Below the pieces are notes generated by a model. It ran no database searches, was not told the origin of the DNA, and saw nothing but the letters and a program-made list of their open reading frames with translations. Positions 1 through 8,522 of a DNA stretch of 64,000 nt are shown piece after piece. The position numbers were made by a program, and so were the translations under genes. Position 1 is the stretch's first letter, and the number at the start of each line of letters is the position of its first letter. Source of the DNA: Glaesserella sp041817755. Its GTDB lineage: Bacteria; Pseudomonadota; Gammaproteobacteria; Enterobacterales; Pasteurellaceae. The stretch lies in contig NZ_JBGYBX010000044.1 of NCBI RefSeq assembly GCF_041817755.1, positions 16,156 to 80,155 of the forward strand, in the 5' to 3' direction.

Positions 1-133
1 TTTTGAACTGATTCAAGGTTTAAATCAAGAACAGCAGATTGCTTTCCTGTTAGTGACTCACGATTTGAATTTAGCCCACAAACTGAACCGCCGTTTGATT
101 ATGCAAGACGGCGTATTGCGTGAGGGTAACTGA
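1..133 (+). CDS. lolD: Lipoprotein-releasing ABC ATPase LolD, 3' end only
   Basis: The window opens inside a gene. The frame ending at the TGA at 131-133 gives a 43-residue tail with the ABC ATPase switch region LLVTHDLNLAHKLNRR and the closing stretch MQDGVLREG. This is typical of the last part of LolD, the ATPase that powers release of lipoproteins from the inner membrane to LolA. The stop overlaps the lolE start by one base (TGATG), so the two are probably translationally coupled. The call rests on the short tail plus the lolE neighbour. Confidence 0.85.
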   Translation, partial: FELIQGLNQEQQIAFLLVTHDLNLAHKLNRRLIMQDGVLREGN

Positions 134-1383
134 TGAATACCCCATTTTTTATCAGTTGGCGTTATCAGCGTGGCAAACAGAAAAATCGCTTGGTGTCGTT
201 GATTTCCCTATTTTCAAGCGTCGGTATTGCGTTAGGCGTTGCGGTGCTGATTATCGGCTTAAGTGCGATGAACGGGTTTGAACGAGAGTTAAACCAACGG
301 GTGTTGTCGGTCGTACCGCATGCCGAGTTGGTGAGTGGTGATGGAGCGAAATCGGGGGTGATTCGACAAGGCGAACGATTGGAAGCGCTTGCCGGGCAAG
401 TACCGAATGTCATCGCCGCTTCGCCTTTCGTCAGTTTCACGGCATTGATTGAGAACGGTGCACAGTTAAAAATTGCGCAGATTAAAGGCGTTGAACCGAC
501 CAAATTGGATAAGGTCAGTTCCTTGGGGCAATTCGTTCCGAAAGAACAATGGGAGGCGTTTTACCGGGAAGGCGGATTGATTCTCGGCGCCGGGATTGCC
601 CGTGATTTGGGGGTGGATGTTGGTGATGATGTGACCGTATTGTTACCGCAACCGACGGAAGACGGTTCGTTGTCGCAACCGCTACGCTTTAGTTTAACGA
701 TAACGGGAATTTTACGTTTGGACGGTCAGCTTGATCACAGCTATGCATTGCTCCCGCTGGGTAAAGCGCAAGAGCTGCTTGAATTGGAGGCAGGGCAGTT
801 TTCCGGTGTTGAATTGGCGGTGAGAGAGCCGTTTAATGTCCGTCAAATGAGCTATGCCTCATTGGCGGAATTTCCCCAACGTCTGTATCTACAAACATGG
901 ATCGATAAGTTCGGTTATATGTATAACGATATTCAGTTGATTCGTACGGTGATGTATATCGCGATGGTGTTAGTGATCGGGGTGGCGTGTTTTAATATTA
1001 TTTCAACCTTGATCATGGCGGTAAAAGATAAGCAAGGAGACATAGCCATTCAGCGGACATTGGGCGCCAATAACCGTTTTATTCGGCAGATTTTCCTGTG
1101 GTACGGTTTACAATCGGGTATGAAAGGTGCGGTATCCGGTATTATTTTAGGCGTGTTGGTTTCGCTGAATTTGACTGCGATAATTAAATGGATAGAGGGA
1201 TTACTCGGCGCGAAATTATTATCCGACGGCGTTTATTTTATTGATTTTTTACCAAGTGAAATTCATTGGGGCGATATTGTGTTGGTATTAGTGGCAACGA
1301 TAGCATTAAGCCTGGTAGCAAGCCTTTATCCGGCAATACGGGCATCCAAGCTGGAACCGGCAAAAGTGTTGAGCGGACATTAA
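133..1383 (+). CDS. lolE: Lipoprotein-releasing system permease LolE
   Basis: Inner-membrane subunit of the LolCDE exporter, which extracts outer-membrane-destined lipoproteins and hands them to LolA. The 416-residue protein has the family plan: one membrane segment near residues 25-47, a periplasmic MacB-like domain of about 200 residues, then three membrane segments near 275, 325 and 385. The stretch MNGFERELNQRVLSVVPHAE is characteristic of LolC/LolE. The position directly after lolD favours LolE, as in the lolC-lolD-lolE order of E. coli. The ATG overlaps the lolD stop. A bidirectional terminator follows. Confidence 0.92.
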   Translation: MNTPFFISWRYQRGKQKNRLVSLISLFSSVGIALGVAVLIIGLSAMNGFERELNQRVLSVVPHAELVSGDGAKSGVIRQGERLEALAGQVPNVIAASPFVSFTALIENGAQLKIAQIKGVEPTKLDKVSSLGQFVPKEQWEAFYREGGLILGAGIARDLGVDVGDDVTVLLPQPTEDGSLSQPLRFSLTITGILRLDGQLDHSYALLPLGKAQELLELEAGQFSGVELAVREPFNVRQMSYASLAEFPQRLYLQTWIDKFGYMYNDIQLIRTVMYIAMVLVIGVACFNIISTLIMAVKDKQGDIAIQRTLGANNRFIRQIFLWYGLQSGMKGAVSGIILGVLVSLNLTAIIKWIEGLLGAKLLSDGVYFIDFLPSEIHWGDIVLVLVATIALSLVASLYPAIRASKLEPAKVLSGH

Positions 1384-1390
1384 CTCACAT

Positions 1391-1419
1391 AAAAAAGGCG
1401 GGAATATCCCGCTTTTTTA
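1391..1419. terminator. Bidirectional rho-independent terminator, lolE / pfkA
   Basis: A run of six A, a GCGGG/CCCGC stem with an AATAT centre and a run of six T lie between the convergent lolE and pfkA genes. The symmetry lets it serve both strands. Confidence 0.85.
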
Positions 1420-1435
1420 TGTAACATATCGGTCG

Positions 1436-2401
1436 TTAGAACAATTTTCTTGCCGTTTCAAAAATTTCGCTTTTGAACGGACGACGCATAGTGGTAATCG
1501 CTTCAATGATATCGTGATGAACCAATTGTTCTTTCTGGATACCGACACAACGGCCTTTGTGACCTTGAAGCAGTAATTCAACGGCATATACGCCCATACG
1601 GGAAGCCAAAATACGGTCGAAGGCACAAGGTGCGCCGCCGCGTTGTGTATGACCTAACACCGTGGCACGGGTTTCATGACCGAAACGCTCTTCAATTTCT
1701 TTGGCAAGTTCATGCACGTTAGTCATTAATTCCGTAATCGCAATAATGGCGTGACGTTTACCTTTGGCAAAGCCTTCACCGATATTACGCATGAGGGATT
1801 CTTTATCCAATCCTTTTTCCGGAACGATAATGTATTCACAGCCGCCCGCTAATGCCGCACTGATGGTTAAATCACCACAGTGACGCCCCATAATTTCAAC
1901 GATAGAAATACGTTGGTGGGACGTTGAGGTATCACGTAAACGGTCAATGGCTTCCAATGCCGTTTCCAATGCGGTTTGGTAGCCGATGGTATAATCCGTA
2001 CCGGCAACGTCGTTATCGATTGTACCCGGTAAACCGATACAGGCAATGCCGTGTTCTTCGGTCAGTAATTTGGCTCCCATATATGAACCGTCACCACCGA
2101 TAACGACTAAGGCATCGATCTCGTATTTTTTCAGTGTTTCAACGGATTTCGCACGTACCGCCGGATCCCTAAATTCCGGAAAGCGGGCCGACCCCAAGAA
2201 CGTACCGCCGCGGTTAATGGTTTCCGAAACGGAGCGACGATCCAGCTTAATCACTTTGTCGTGATATAAACCGTAATAACCGTCTTGAATACCATACACC
2301 TCTAAACCTTCACTTAACGCGGCACGCACAACGCCGCGGATCGCAGCATTCATGCCCGGTGCGTCACCACCGCTGGTTAATATAGCGACTTTTTTGACCA
2401 T
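1436..2401 (-). CDS. pfkA: ATP-dependent 6-phosphofructokinase
   Basis: Phosphorylates fructose 6-phosphate to fructose 1,6-bisphosphate, the committed step of glycolysis, in the cytosol. The 321-residue length matches bacterial PfkA (320 in E. coli). The N-terminus has the nucleotide-binding GGDAPGMN at 11-18. GGDGS at 102-106 binds the ATP phosphates, and TIDND at 127-131 carries the catalytic Asp. The ATG has no competing upstream start. The gene is monocistronic between the lolE terminator and a cysteine desulfurase gene. Confidence 0.97.
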   Translation of the reverse strand: MVKKVAILTSGGDAPGMNAAIRGVVRAALSEGLEVYGIQDGYYGLYHDKVIKLDRRSVSETINRGGTFLGSARFPEFRDPAVRAKSVETLKKYEIDALVVIGGDGSYMGAKLLTEEHGIACIGLPGTIDNDVAGTDYTIGYQTALETALEAIDRLRDTSTSHQRISIVEIMGRHCGDLTISAALAGGCEYIIVPEKGLDKESLMRNIGEGFAKGKRHAIIAITELMTNVHELAKEIEERFGHETRATVLGHTQRGGAPCAFDRILASRMGVYAVELLLQGHKGRCVGIQKEQLVHHDIIEAITTMRRPFKSEIFETARKLF

Positions 2402-2513
2402 GATAGTTTCCTATATAATTTAAATTTTGAAATAAATCGAAATGCGCTAAAGATTACCCTATAACCACCTTTCGTTCTAGCAAAAAATGCGAGAAATGTA
2501 CGATTTTTTGATC

Positions 2514-3710
2514 TCAATCGTTCAAAATATCGCAACTCAAATCGAGCGCCTTGAAGAAATGCGTTAAATCTTGTTGATTGTTGTAATGTGCAAGGGAAAT
2601 TCTTAATGTGCCGCGTTGATTTAAGTAGCGCAAATACGGTCGGGCACAATGTTCGCCTGTACGTAATGCAATTTTTTGTTCGGTGAGAATGGCGGCGACA
2701 TCCGCATGGTGTTTGTCATGAAAGACAAAGCTCATCGTCGGTCTGGGACCGCCGCCGATAATTTGCAAATTATCGATGCTTTCCAACCGCTTGTAAGCCG
2801 TGTCGGCAAGTTGGTAAAGCGTGCTATTCAGCGCCTCAACATCCCATTGCGCCAACCATGCCAACACCTGCCCGAATCCGATAATACCGGCAATATTCGG
2901 CGTGCCTGCCTCCAATCGATAAGGTAATTCCGCCAAGGTCAGCGACATCGGGGTTATCTGTTGAAGCATTTTTCCGCCGAAAAACAATGGCTGTAACTCG
3001 GCAAGTGCGGAGAATTTGCCCGTCAGTACGCCAAGACCGGTCGGTCCGTACATTTTATGAGCGGAGAACGCATAAAAATCGGCATCCAATTTTTGTACGT
3101 CAACGCACTCACTACAAACCGCTTGGGCGATATCTAAGACGATTTTAGCCGAGGAATGTCGGCGAATAAGCGGAATCAATTGTTCCGCCGGTTGGCGGAT
3201 GCCCGTGACGTTTGAGATCAAATTGAACGCGACGACTTTGGTTTTTTCGGAAAGCGCGAGCCGTAAAGTCTGCGGATCGATTTGGTATTGTTCATTGAGC
3301 GGAAGCACGATAAGTTTCGCTTCTTTGCGTTCGGCGAGTTGCTGCCACGGGATGAAATTGGCGTGATGTTCTGCCACGGAAATGATGATCTCATCACCTT
3401 TTTGAATGCGATGTGCCAAACCATGGGCGACCAAATTCAGTGAATGGGTCGTCCCGCCGGTCCAAATGACGGCTTCTCGGGTTTCGACATGAAAGCGTTG
3501 AGCCACAAGATCGCGCGCCGATTCGTAGGCTTCGCTTTGGATAAGATCGTATTGGCTACGGTGTACGGAGCCTGCCGAACAGTAAAAATCATGGGTTGCG
3601 TTAAGCAGGCAGGTCGGTTTGAGTGTGGTTGCCGCGGAATCTAAATACGTCCACGGGTTTTCGGTTTGAAAAAAAGGAAAATACGAGCGAAACGGAGTCG
3701 TGTTCATCAT
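2514..3710 (-). CDS. csdA: Type II cysteine desulfurase (CsdA/SufS-like)
   Basis: PLP enzyme that takes sulfur from cysteine for Fe-S cluster or thio-cofactor synthesis. The 398-residue chain has the class V aminotransferase layout. YLDSAATTLKP is near residue 22, the PLP lysine lies in FSAHKMYGPTGLGVL in the middle of the chain, and TGEHCARP near the C-terminus carries the persulfide Cys at about 355. The start (ATGATG) overlaps the stop of the upstream nuclease gene by 4 nt. No csdE or suf gene is adjacent. The CsdA partner-type gene tcdA lies about 25 kb away. CsdA versus SufS cannot be settled by eye. Confidence 0.85.
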   Translation of the reverse strand: MMNTTPFRSYFPFFQTENPWTYLDSAATTLKPTCLLNATHDFYCSAGSVHRSQYDLIQSEAYESARDLVAQRFHVETREAVIWTGGTTHSLNLVAHGLAHRIQKGDEIIISVAEHHANFIPWQQLAERKEAKLIVLPLNEQYQIDPQTLRLALSEKTKVVAFNLISNVTGIRQPAEQLIPLIRRHSSAKIVLDIAQAVCSECVDVQKLDADFYAFSAHKMYGPTGLGVLTGKFSALAELQPLFFGGKMLQQITPMSLTLAELPYRLEAGTPNIAGIIGFGQVLAWLAQWDVEALNSTLYQLADTAYKRLESIDNLQIIGGGPRPTMSFVFHDKHHADVAAILTEQKIALRTGEHCARPYLRYLNQRGTLRISLAHYNNQQDLTHFFKALDLSCDILND

Positions 3711-4390
3711 TGTTGCGCCTTACGATAAAGTTTATTACAAGGAATGCCGTCGCGATTGCCGTCGAGTGCTTTCCAACCGCATTGTTGAAAATAACGCTGC
3801 GCCAGTTCAAAACTGCCGATACGACGACAACTGAGTTTAACCGTGCAGTCTATGTTTTCAAGCGGTCTGTTTGTCGGCGTATTTTGCAAAATTCGGGACG
3901 GATCTGACCGCTTGTTGAGCCGCCATTGGGCGGGATTAATCGGATTATTGTCGTTCCACAAGCCGATTTTTTTCTGTTGAGCCTGCGTCTGAGCGAGCTG
4001 ATATTCGGGTAGTGTTTGTTGATACGCCCACGCCATGCCTTGTTGCACTAACTGCAAGTTGATGTTTTTACCGTTGAGCGTATAAACCACCGCCAGCAAA
4101 CGCTGATATTTATCATAGCCGGAAGCTTCCAGCCGCACATCTTGTTTAAACACAAGTTGTGCTAACGTTTGTTTGGCTCGTCTTCCGTAAGCTTGATTGA
4201 GCTCGGGGGCGTCGATGTGTTGTAGACGGACATGAATGGGCTTTCGGTTATGTAGGCAGGTAAGCGAATCGCCGTCACTGATACCGATGACTTTACACGC
4301 GATTTTTCGTTGAAGATCGAGCGAAAAGGCAGAATGAGACAGAGAAATATATAAAAAAATGGACGTAAAGCAGAGCGTTATTCTTTTCAT
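3707..4390 (-). CDS. Secreted staphylococcal-nuclease-like protein with excalibur tail
   Basis: Predicted secreted or periplasmic nuclease of 227 residues. Residues 1-23 form a signal peptide. The SNase fold follows, with VIGISDGDSL, VRLQHIDAPELNQ (the Asp/Glu region used for calcium and catalysis) and YDKYQRLLAVVY (conserved Arg), then GLW at the end of the domain. The last 45 residues hold a cysteine pair and DGNRDGIPC, which is the excalibur calcium-binding motif. The gene overlaps csdA by 4 nt and is probably co-transcribed with it, though a shared function is not obvious. The substrate is inferred from the family. Confidence 0.85.
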   Translation of the reverse strand: MKRITLCFTSIFLYISLSHSAFSLDLQRKIACKVIGISDGDSLTCLHNRKPIHVRLQHIDAPELNQAYGRRAKQTLAQLVFKQDVRLEASGYDKYQRLLAVVYTLNGKNINLQLVQQGMAWAYQQTLPEYQLAQTQAQQKKIGLWNDNNPINPAQWRLNKRSDPSRILQNTPTNRPLENIDCTVKLSCRRIGSFELAQRYFQQCGWKALDGNRDGIPCNKLYRKAQQ

Positions 4391-4541
4391 ATCGATTATT
4401 TTAGCAGTTAATGCCGATAATAATATCCGTTGTGGGATATAAGTTTTATTTAATCGGAAAAATTAAAGGTTATTGAATTGTTAATTATTTTATCGCTACA
4501 ATTCCGACCTCTTGTTTTTTTACTTATTTTTAGGAAATGTT

Positions 4542-5801
4542 ATGTCACAACAACATGAGCCGGTTTCTACCTGGCGTTCAAAACTGGCAGCAATGGGACC
4601 GGGTATTTTAATGGCGTCTGCTGCCGTCGGCGGTTCCCATATTGTTGCCTCTACCCAAGCCGGAGCCATTTATGGTTGGCAATTAGCCCTTATCATTATT
4701 CTTGCAAATTTATTCAAATATCCTTTTTTCCGTTTCGGGGTGCAATATACCTTAGCCTCAAATAAAACGCTATTGGAAGGTTATAAGGAAAAAGGCGGAA
4801 TTTATCTGTGGGTGTTCTTTGTGTTGAATGTGTTTGCCGCGATGATTAATACTGCTGGCGTGGGGATTGTAACCGCCGCAATTTTAAGTTTTATTTTGCC
4901 GAAAAGTTGGGCGTTAACTATACCTCAATTGAGTACGATGGTGATTGCCGTAACTTGGGGAATGTTGTTGTTGGGTAAATACCGTTTCCTCGATAAATTA
5001 TCAAAATGGATTATGATTGCCTTAACCGTATCAACTGTCACCGCAGTGATTCTTGCCGCACTTAAAGGCAGTACGATGGTACCTGATTTTGTCGAACCGT
5101 CGCCATGGAATTTAGCCTCACTGGCTTTCATTGTCGCATTAATGGGTTGGATGCCGGCACCGATTGAAATTTCGGCGATTAACTCTATGTGGGTAGTGGC
5201 GAAAAAACGTTTTTCTCAAGTCAGTTATAAAGACGGCTTATTTGATTTTAACGTCGGTTTTATCGGTACGGCGATTTTAGCGATCGTTTTTCTTGCGTTA
5301 GGAGCGATTGTGCAATACGGTTCAGGCGAAGTCGTGGAGCAAGCCGGTGTCAAATATATCGCGCAATTGATTAAAATGTATGCATATGCGATTGGCGATT
5401 GGTCGCGCTTATTGATTGCCTTTATTGCTTTTATGTGTATGTTTGGTACAACAATTACCGTGATAGACGGCTATTCGCGTGCGAATGCCGAAGCATTGCG
5501 TTTGCTTCTAAATAAAAAGGAGAGTTCGCAATTACAATTAAATATTTGGTTAACCGTCACGTCGGTTATCGGTATTTTAATTATTACTCTATTTATGAGT
5601 GATGTGGCGAAAATGTTAACGTTTGCCATGATCTGTTCATTTGTGTCAACACCGGTATTTGCATGGCTAAACCTCTCTTTAGTATTAAAAGGTGAGCATC
5701 GAGTGAAAGGCGGATTGCTGTGGTTGTCCATTATCGGATTGATTTACTTAAGCGGCTTCACCTTGCTGTTTGTTCTTCATCAATTCGGCTTTCTCAGCTA
5801 G
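4542..5801 (+). CDS. Atypical NRAMP-family metal transporter
   Basis: Proton-coupled metal transporter of the NRAMP superfamily in the inner membrane, 419 residues with about eleven membrane segments. The ATG at 4542 is chosen because AGGAAA lies 7 nt upstream; the open frame extends ten codons further to a TTG with no such site. The TM1 region lines up with MntH, ending QAGAIYGWQL against QAGASFGYQL. However, the metal-binding DPGN of MntH is replaced by GGSH. TM6 keeps a Met (LMGWMPAPIE). The protein is therefore a divergent NRAMP branch, and its metal should not be assumed to be manganese or iron. Confidence 0.8.
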   Translation: MSQQHEPVSTWRSKLAAMGPGILMASAAVGGSHIVASTQAGAIYGWQLALIIILANLFKYPFFRFGVQYTLASNKTLLEGYKEKGGIYLWVFFVLNVFAAMINTAGVGIVTAAILSFILPKSWALTIPQLSTMVIAVTWGMLLLGKYRFLDKLSKWIMIALTVSTVTAVILAALKGSTMVPDFVEPSPWNLASLAFIVALMGWMPAPIEISAINSMWVVAKKRFSQVSYKDGLFDFNVGFIGTAILAIVFLALGAIVQYGSGEVVEQAGVKYIAQLIKMYAYAIGDWSRLLIAFIAFMCMFGTTITVIDGYSRANAEALRLLLNKKESSQLQLNIWLTVTSVIGILIITLFMSDVAKMLTFAMICSFVSTPVFAWLNLSLVLKGEHRVKGGLLWLSIIGLIYLSGFTLLFVLHQFGFLS

Positions 5802-5818
5802 GCTGCATAATCATTGGT

Positions 5819-5850
5819 AAAAAGCCCTATTTTTCAAATAGGGCTTTTTT
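5819..5850. terminator. Bidirectional terminator between NRAMP gene and MFS gene
   Basis: AAAAAGCCCTATTT pairs with AAATAGGGCTTTTT around a TTC loop, a 14-bp stem ending in T on both strands. It separates two convergent genes. Confidence 0.85.
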
Positions 5851-5858
5851 AATTTGTC

Positions 5859-7178
5859 TTATACTTTGGTTAAATCCAAGTTTTTCGTTTCTTTTGAGAC
5901 GAATAACGCAATCAATGTGAGGAGTGCATTAATGGCAAGATAGACACCAACCCCGAATAAACCGTAAGCGGCATTGATTTTAATCGCAAAGGTCGCCGCA
6001 ATGGTGGCACCGACAATCGAGGCAAAGTTATAGGCTAACGACGCGCCCGAATAACGCACTTCCGTCGGGAAAAGTTCCGGCAATAGCGCAGCCATCGGAC
6101 CGAAGGTCATGCCCATAAAGACCATGCCGATCACCAAGAAGATAAAGACGGTTAACGGTGTGCCGTTACCTAGGAAAAACGGCATTAACAGACCGAAAAT
6201 ACCGATGCCGATCGTGACAAAAATTAACCATTTACGGCGACCGATTTTATCCGCATAAATTCCTGAAATACTGACAAAGAAACCGAATACGATAGCACTT
6301 AACAATAATAAGCCGGTAAATGTATTGGACGGAATGCCTAATCCCATCGGGTGACCAGCCGGTGAAAGCGTCGGGGCGCTTTTGGAATAAATTTGTGCAA
6401 ATGCGGTCATGATATAGAACAATACATAGGTCGCCGTCATAATGAACGTACCGATAATTAACGGTTTTAAGTGGTTTTTAAACACTTCGCTGACCGGTGC
6501 GGCATGTTTTTTGCCTTTTTCTTCCGCTTCTCTGAATACATGGCTTTCGTGTAGGCTAAGACGGACATATAAACCGACGGCAACGAGTACGATGGAAGAG
6601 ATAAACGGAATACGCCATGCCCATTCGACAAGGGCTTCCGTACCAAAGAAATAACTCACCAAGAAGAATGAGCTGTTTGCTAAGAATAAACCGATCGGTG
6701 CACCCAATTGCGGGAAGGTACCGTACCACGCACGTTTACCGTCGGGAGCGTTTTCCGTGGCGACTAAAGCCGCACCGCCCCATTCGCCGCCTAAGCCGAT
6801 CCCCTGACCGATACGGCATACGCAAAGTAAAATGGTTGCCCAAATACCGATGCTTTCATAGTTTGGCAGTAAACCGATGGTAACCGTTGAGCCGCCCATT
6901 AATAACAATGAAGCAACAAGGGTTTTTTTCCGTCCGATTTTATCGCCGAAATGTCCGAATAGTGCCGAGCCGATTGGACGGGCAAAGAAGGCGAGGGCTA
7001 AGGTCGAAAGAGAGAGTAATTCATTGGAAACAGGATCGTCGCTGTTAAAGAATTGGGTGTTGAAAACCAACACGGCCGCGGCGGCATAGATATAGTAGTC
7101 AAAAAATTCAATTGCCGTACCGACCATGGCGGCGATTGCCACTTTACGTGGGTTATTTCGTAAACTGTGTTTTGTCAT
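5859..7178 (-). CDS. yhjE: MFS transporter of the metabolite:H+ symporter group, YhjE-like
   Basis: Twelve-helix proton symporter of the MHS subfamily (ProP/ShiA/YhjE group). The protein of about 439 residues closely follows E. coli YhjE in phrases such as GTAIEFFDYYIYA, ARPIGSALFGHFGDKIGRKK, GLGGEWGGAALVATENAP and FGPMAALLPELFPTEVRYSG. The start is placed at MTKHSLRNN (7178). The frame continues 17 codons upstream to a TTG, but those codons encode a hydrophobic stretch not expected at the cytosolic N-terminus. The substrate is unknown; the family moves small organic acids, betaines and similar compounds. Confidence 0.85.
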   Translation of the reverse strand: MTKHSLRNNPRKVAIAAMVGTAIEFFDYYIYAAAAVLVFNTQFFNSDDPVSNELLSLSTLALAFFARPIGSALFGHFGDKIGRKKTLVASLLLMGGSTVTIGLLPNYESIGIWATILLCVCRIGQGIGLGGEWGGAALVATENAPDGKRAWYGTFPQLGAPIGLFLANSSFFLVSYFFGTEALVEWAWRIPFISSIVLVAVGLYVRLSLHESHVFREAEEKGKKHAAPVSEVFKNHLKPLIIGTFIMTATYVLFYIMTAFAQIYSKSAPTLSPAGHPMGLGIPSNTFTGLLLLSAIVFGFFVSISGIYADKIGRRKWLIFVTIGIGIFGLLMPFFLGNGTPLTVFIFLVIGMVFMGMTFGPMAALLPELFPTEVRYSGASLAYNFASIVGATIAATFAIKINAAYGLFGVGVYLAINALLTLIALFVSKETKNLDLTKV

Positions 7179-7512
7179 TATAAAAAATCCAAAGGTGTAC
7201 AAAAAGAGCGCGAACATTAGCATTTTCAAGCAGATAAAACAACTGAATAGGTGCGGGACGGTTTTTGTCTTTTATTATAATGTGCTGAAATTTTGTTTAT
7301 TTTAGTGAATAACTCTAAATATGTGGGGTGTTATGAATTTTTATCTATTGATGTGATAAAAAAGAAATGATAAAAATTTTTATGATAACGGTATTGCGTT
7401 GTCCGAATGACAAGCGGTCGGATCCTGTGCAAATTTTGCAATCGGCGTAATTTCCGCTTGTATGAATGTCATTTGTCCGTATAATACGCACCTTCAGTCA
7501 CATCCGTTTTTA
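7179..7512. other. Intergenic region between yhjE and rpsF
   Basis: About 330 bp between divergent genes. It is AT-rich near 7260-7400, where promoters for both sides are expected. One exact uptake signal is at 7410-7419 with a TTTTGCA tail downstream. No reading frame of note was seen. The last part leads into the structured rpsF leader. Confidence 0.6.
7410..7419 (+). repeat. DNA uptake signal (Apl type)
   Basis: Exact ACAAGCGGTC core followed about 15 nt later by AAATTTTGCA, the AT-rich tail seen at many copies in this window. Such sequences bias DNA uptake by competent Pasteurellaceae. Confidence 0.85.
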
Positions 7513-7574
7513 ATCCTTGCTTCCAACGCTGGTGACTGGCAACCTTGGAGGCTGTTAACCCGTAAGGATCGACA
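7513..7574 (+). promoter_or_regulatory. Probable S6:S18 autoregulatory mRNA leader of rpsF
   Basis: ATCCTT at 7513-7518 can pair with AAGGAT at 7564-7569, which is the ribosome-binding site of rpsF. A CCG trinucleotide at 7560-7562 lies next to the 3' strand of this helix, and the enclosed segment can fold further. A helix enclosing the rpsF ribosome-binding site with an adjacent CCG is the known signature of the leader bound by the S6:S18 protein complex, giving feedback control of the operon. Pairing was judged by eye and protein binding is inferred. Confidence 0.55.
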
Positions 7575-7952
7575 ATGCGTCACTACGAAATCGTTTTTAT
7601 GGTTCACCCGGACCAAAGCGAACAAGTACCTGGTATGATTGAGCGTTATACCGCTTCCGTTACAGAAGCAGGCGGTCAAGTTCATCGCTTAGAAGATTGG
7701 GGTCGTCGTCAATTAGCCTACCCAATCAACAAACTTCACAAAGCACACTATGTGTTAATGAATGTAGAAGCTCCACAAAACGTAATCGATGAGTTAGAAA
7801 CTAACTTCCGTTACAACGATGCAGTTCTTCGCAGCTTAGTGTTACACACTAAAGCAGCGGTAACAGAAGCATCACCAATGCTTAAAGCAAAAGATGAGCG
7901 TAAAGCTCCGGAAGCTTTAGTAGAAGTTGAAGCTGAGGATGCAGACGAGTAA
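7575..7952 (+). CDS. rpsF: 30S ribosomal protein S6
   Basis: Small-subunit protein that binds S18 on the platform. The 125-residue chain starts MRHYEIVFMVHPDQSEQVPG and contains RLEDWGRRQLAYPINKLHKA, both diagnostic for S6, and ends in an acidic tail (VEVEAEDADE) as in other gamma-proteobacteria. It is the first gene of rpsF-priB-rpsR-rplI. Its 3' end overlaps the priB start by 14 nt. Expression is probably controlled by the upstream S6:S18 leader. Confidence 0.97.
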   Translation: MRHYEIVFMVHPDQSEQVPGMIERYTASVTEAGGQVHRLEDWGRRQLAYPINKLHKAHYVLMNVEAPQNVIDELETNFRYNDAVLRSLVLHTKAAVTEASPMLKAKDERKAPEALVEVEAEDADE

Positions 7953-8265
7953 TTCGTCTATTGATAACTGTTTAATCTTAAGTGGCACGATTGCGACAAC
8001 GATTAAACAAAGCCTAAGCCCGATAGGCATTCCGACGTACTCTTTTTATCTGGAACATCGTTCGGCTCAAAAAGAAGTCAATTTAGAACGCCAAGCGTGG
8101 TGCAAAATCCAAGTGATTTTGGCAGGCAATCAATTTAGTTTAATAACCCAACAAATGAAGGTCGGTGGGAAAGTTCGAGTAAAAGGGTTTATCCATACTC
8201 ACAAAGACTACAATGATTTAAATCAGTTAGTCTTACACACCGAACAAATTGAATTTATAGATTAG
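7939..8265 (+). CDS. priB: Primosomal replication protein N (PriB)
   Basis: Single-stranded-DNA-binding OB-fold protein that helps PriA reload the replicative helicase at stalled forks. The product is about 108 residues (104 in E. coli) and shares ILSGTIATT, GIPTYSFYLEHRS, ERQAWCKIQVI, KVRVKGFI and VLHTEQIEFID with PriB. The ATG at 7939 is taken as the start; a TTG at 7927 in the same frame is possible. It sits at the usual PriB place between rpsF and rpsR. Confidence 0.93.
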   Translation: MQTSNSSIDNCLILSGTIATTIKQSLSPIGIPTYSFYLEHRSAQKEVNLERQAWCKIQVILAGNQFSLITQQMKVGGKVRVKGFIHTHKDYNDLNQLVLHTEQIEFID

Positions 8266-8276
8266 GAGAAGCCAAA

Positions 8277-8504
8277 ATGGCACGTTATTTCCGTCGTCGT
8301 AAGTTCTGCCGTTTCACAGCGGAAAATGTTGTTGAAATCGATTACAAAGATATCGCTACATTAAAGAACTATATTTCAGAAAGCGGCAAAATTGTTCCAA
8401 GCCGTATCACAGGTACTCGTGCGAAGTATCAACGTCAATTAGCTCGTGCAATCAAACGCGCTCGCTACCTTGCGTTACTTCCATACACTGACAACCATCA
8501 GTAA
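8277..8504 (+). CDS. rpsR: 30S ribosomal protein S18
   Basis: Partner of S6 on the 30S platform. The 75-residue protein (MARYFRRRKFCRF... LPYTDNHQ) matches S18 over its full length. GGAGAA precedes the ATG by 6 nt. It is the third gene of the operon, 11 nt after priB, and together with S6 would bind the mRNA leader in the feedback model. Confidence 0.98.
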   Translation: MARYFRRRKFCRFTAENVVEIDYKDIATLKNYISESGKIVPSRITGTRAKYQRQLARAIKRARYLALLPYTDNHQ

Positions 8505-8522
8505 TAAGAGAGGAAGAGTACA

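Noticed and set aside
4404..4430. Fur- or MntR-like AT-rich motif (GATAATAATATC) before the NRAMP gene
   Set aside because: Only a short partial match in very AT-rich DNA, with no full palindrome.
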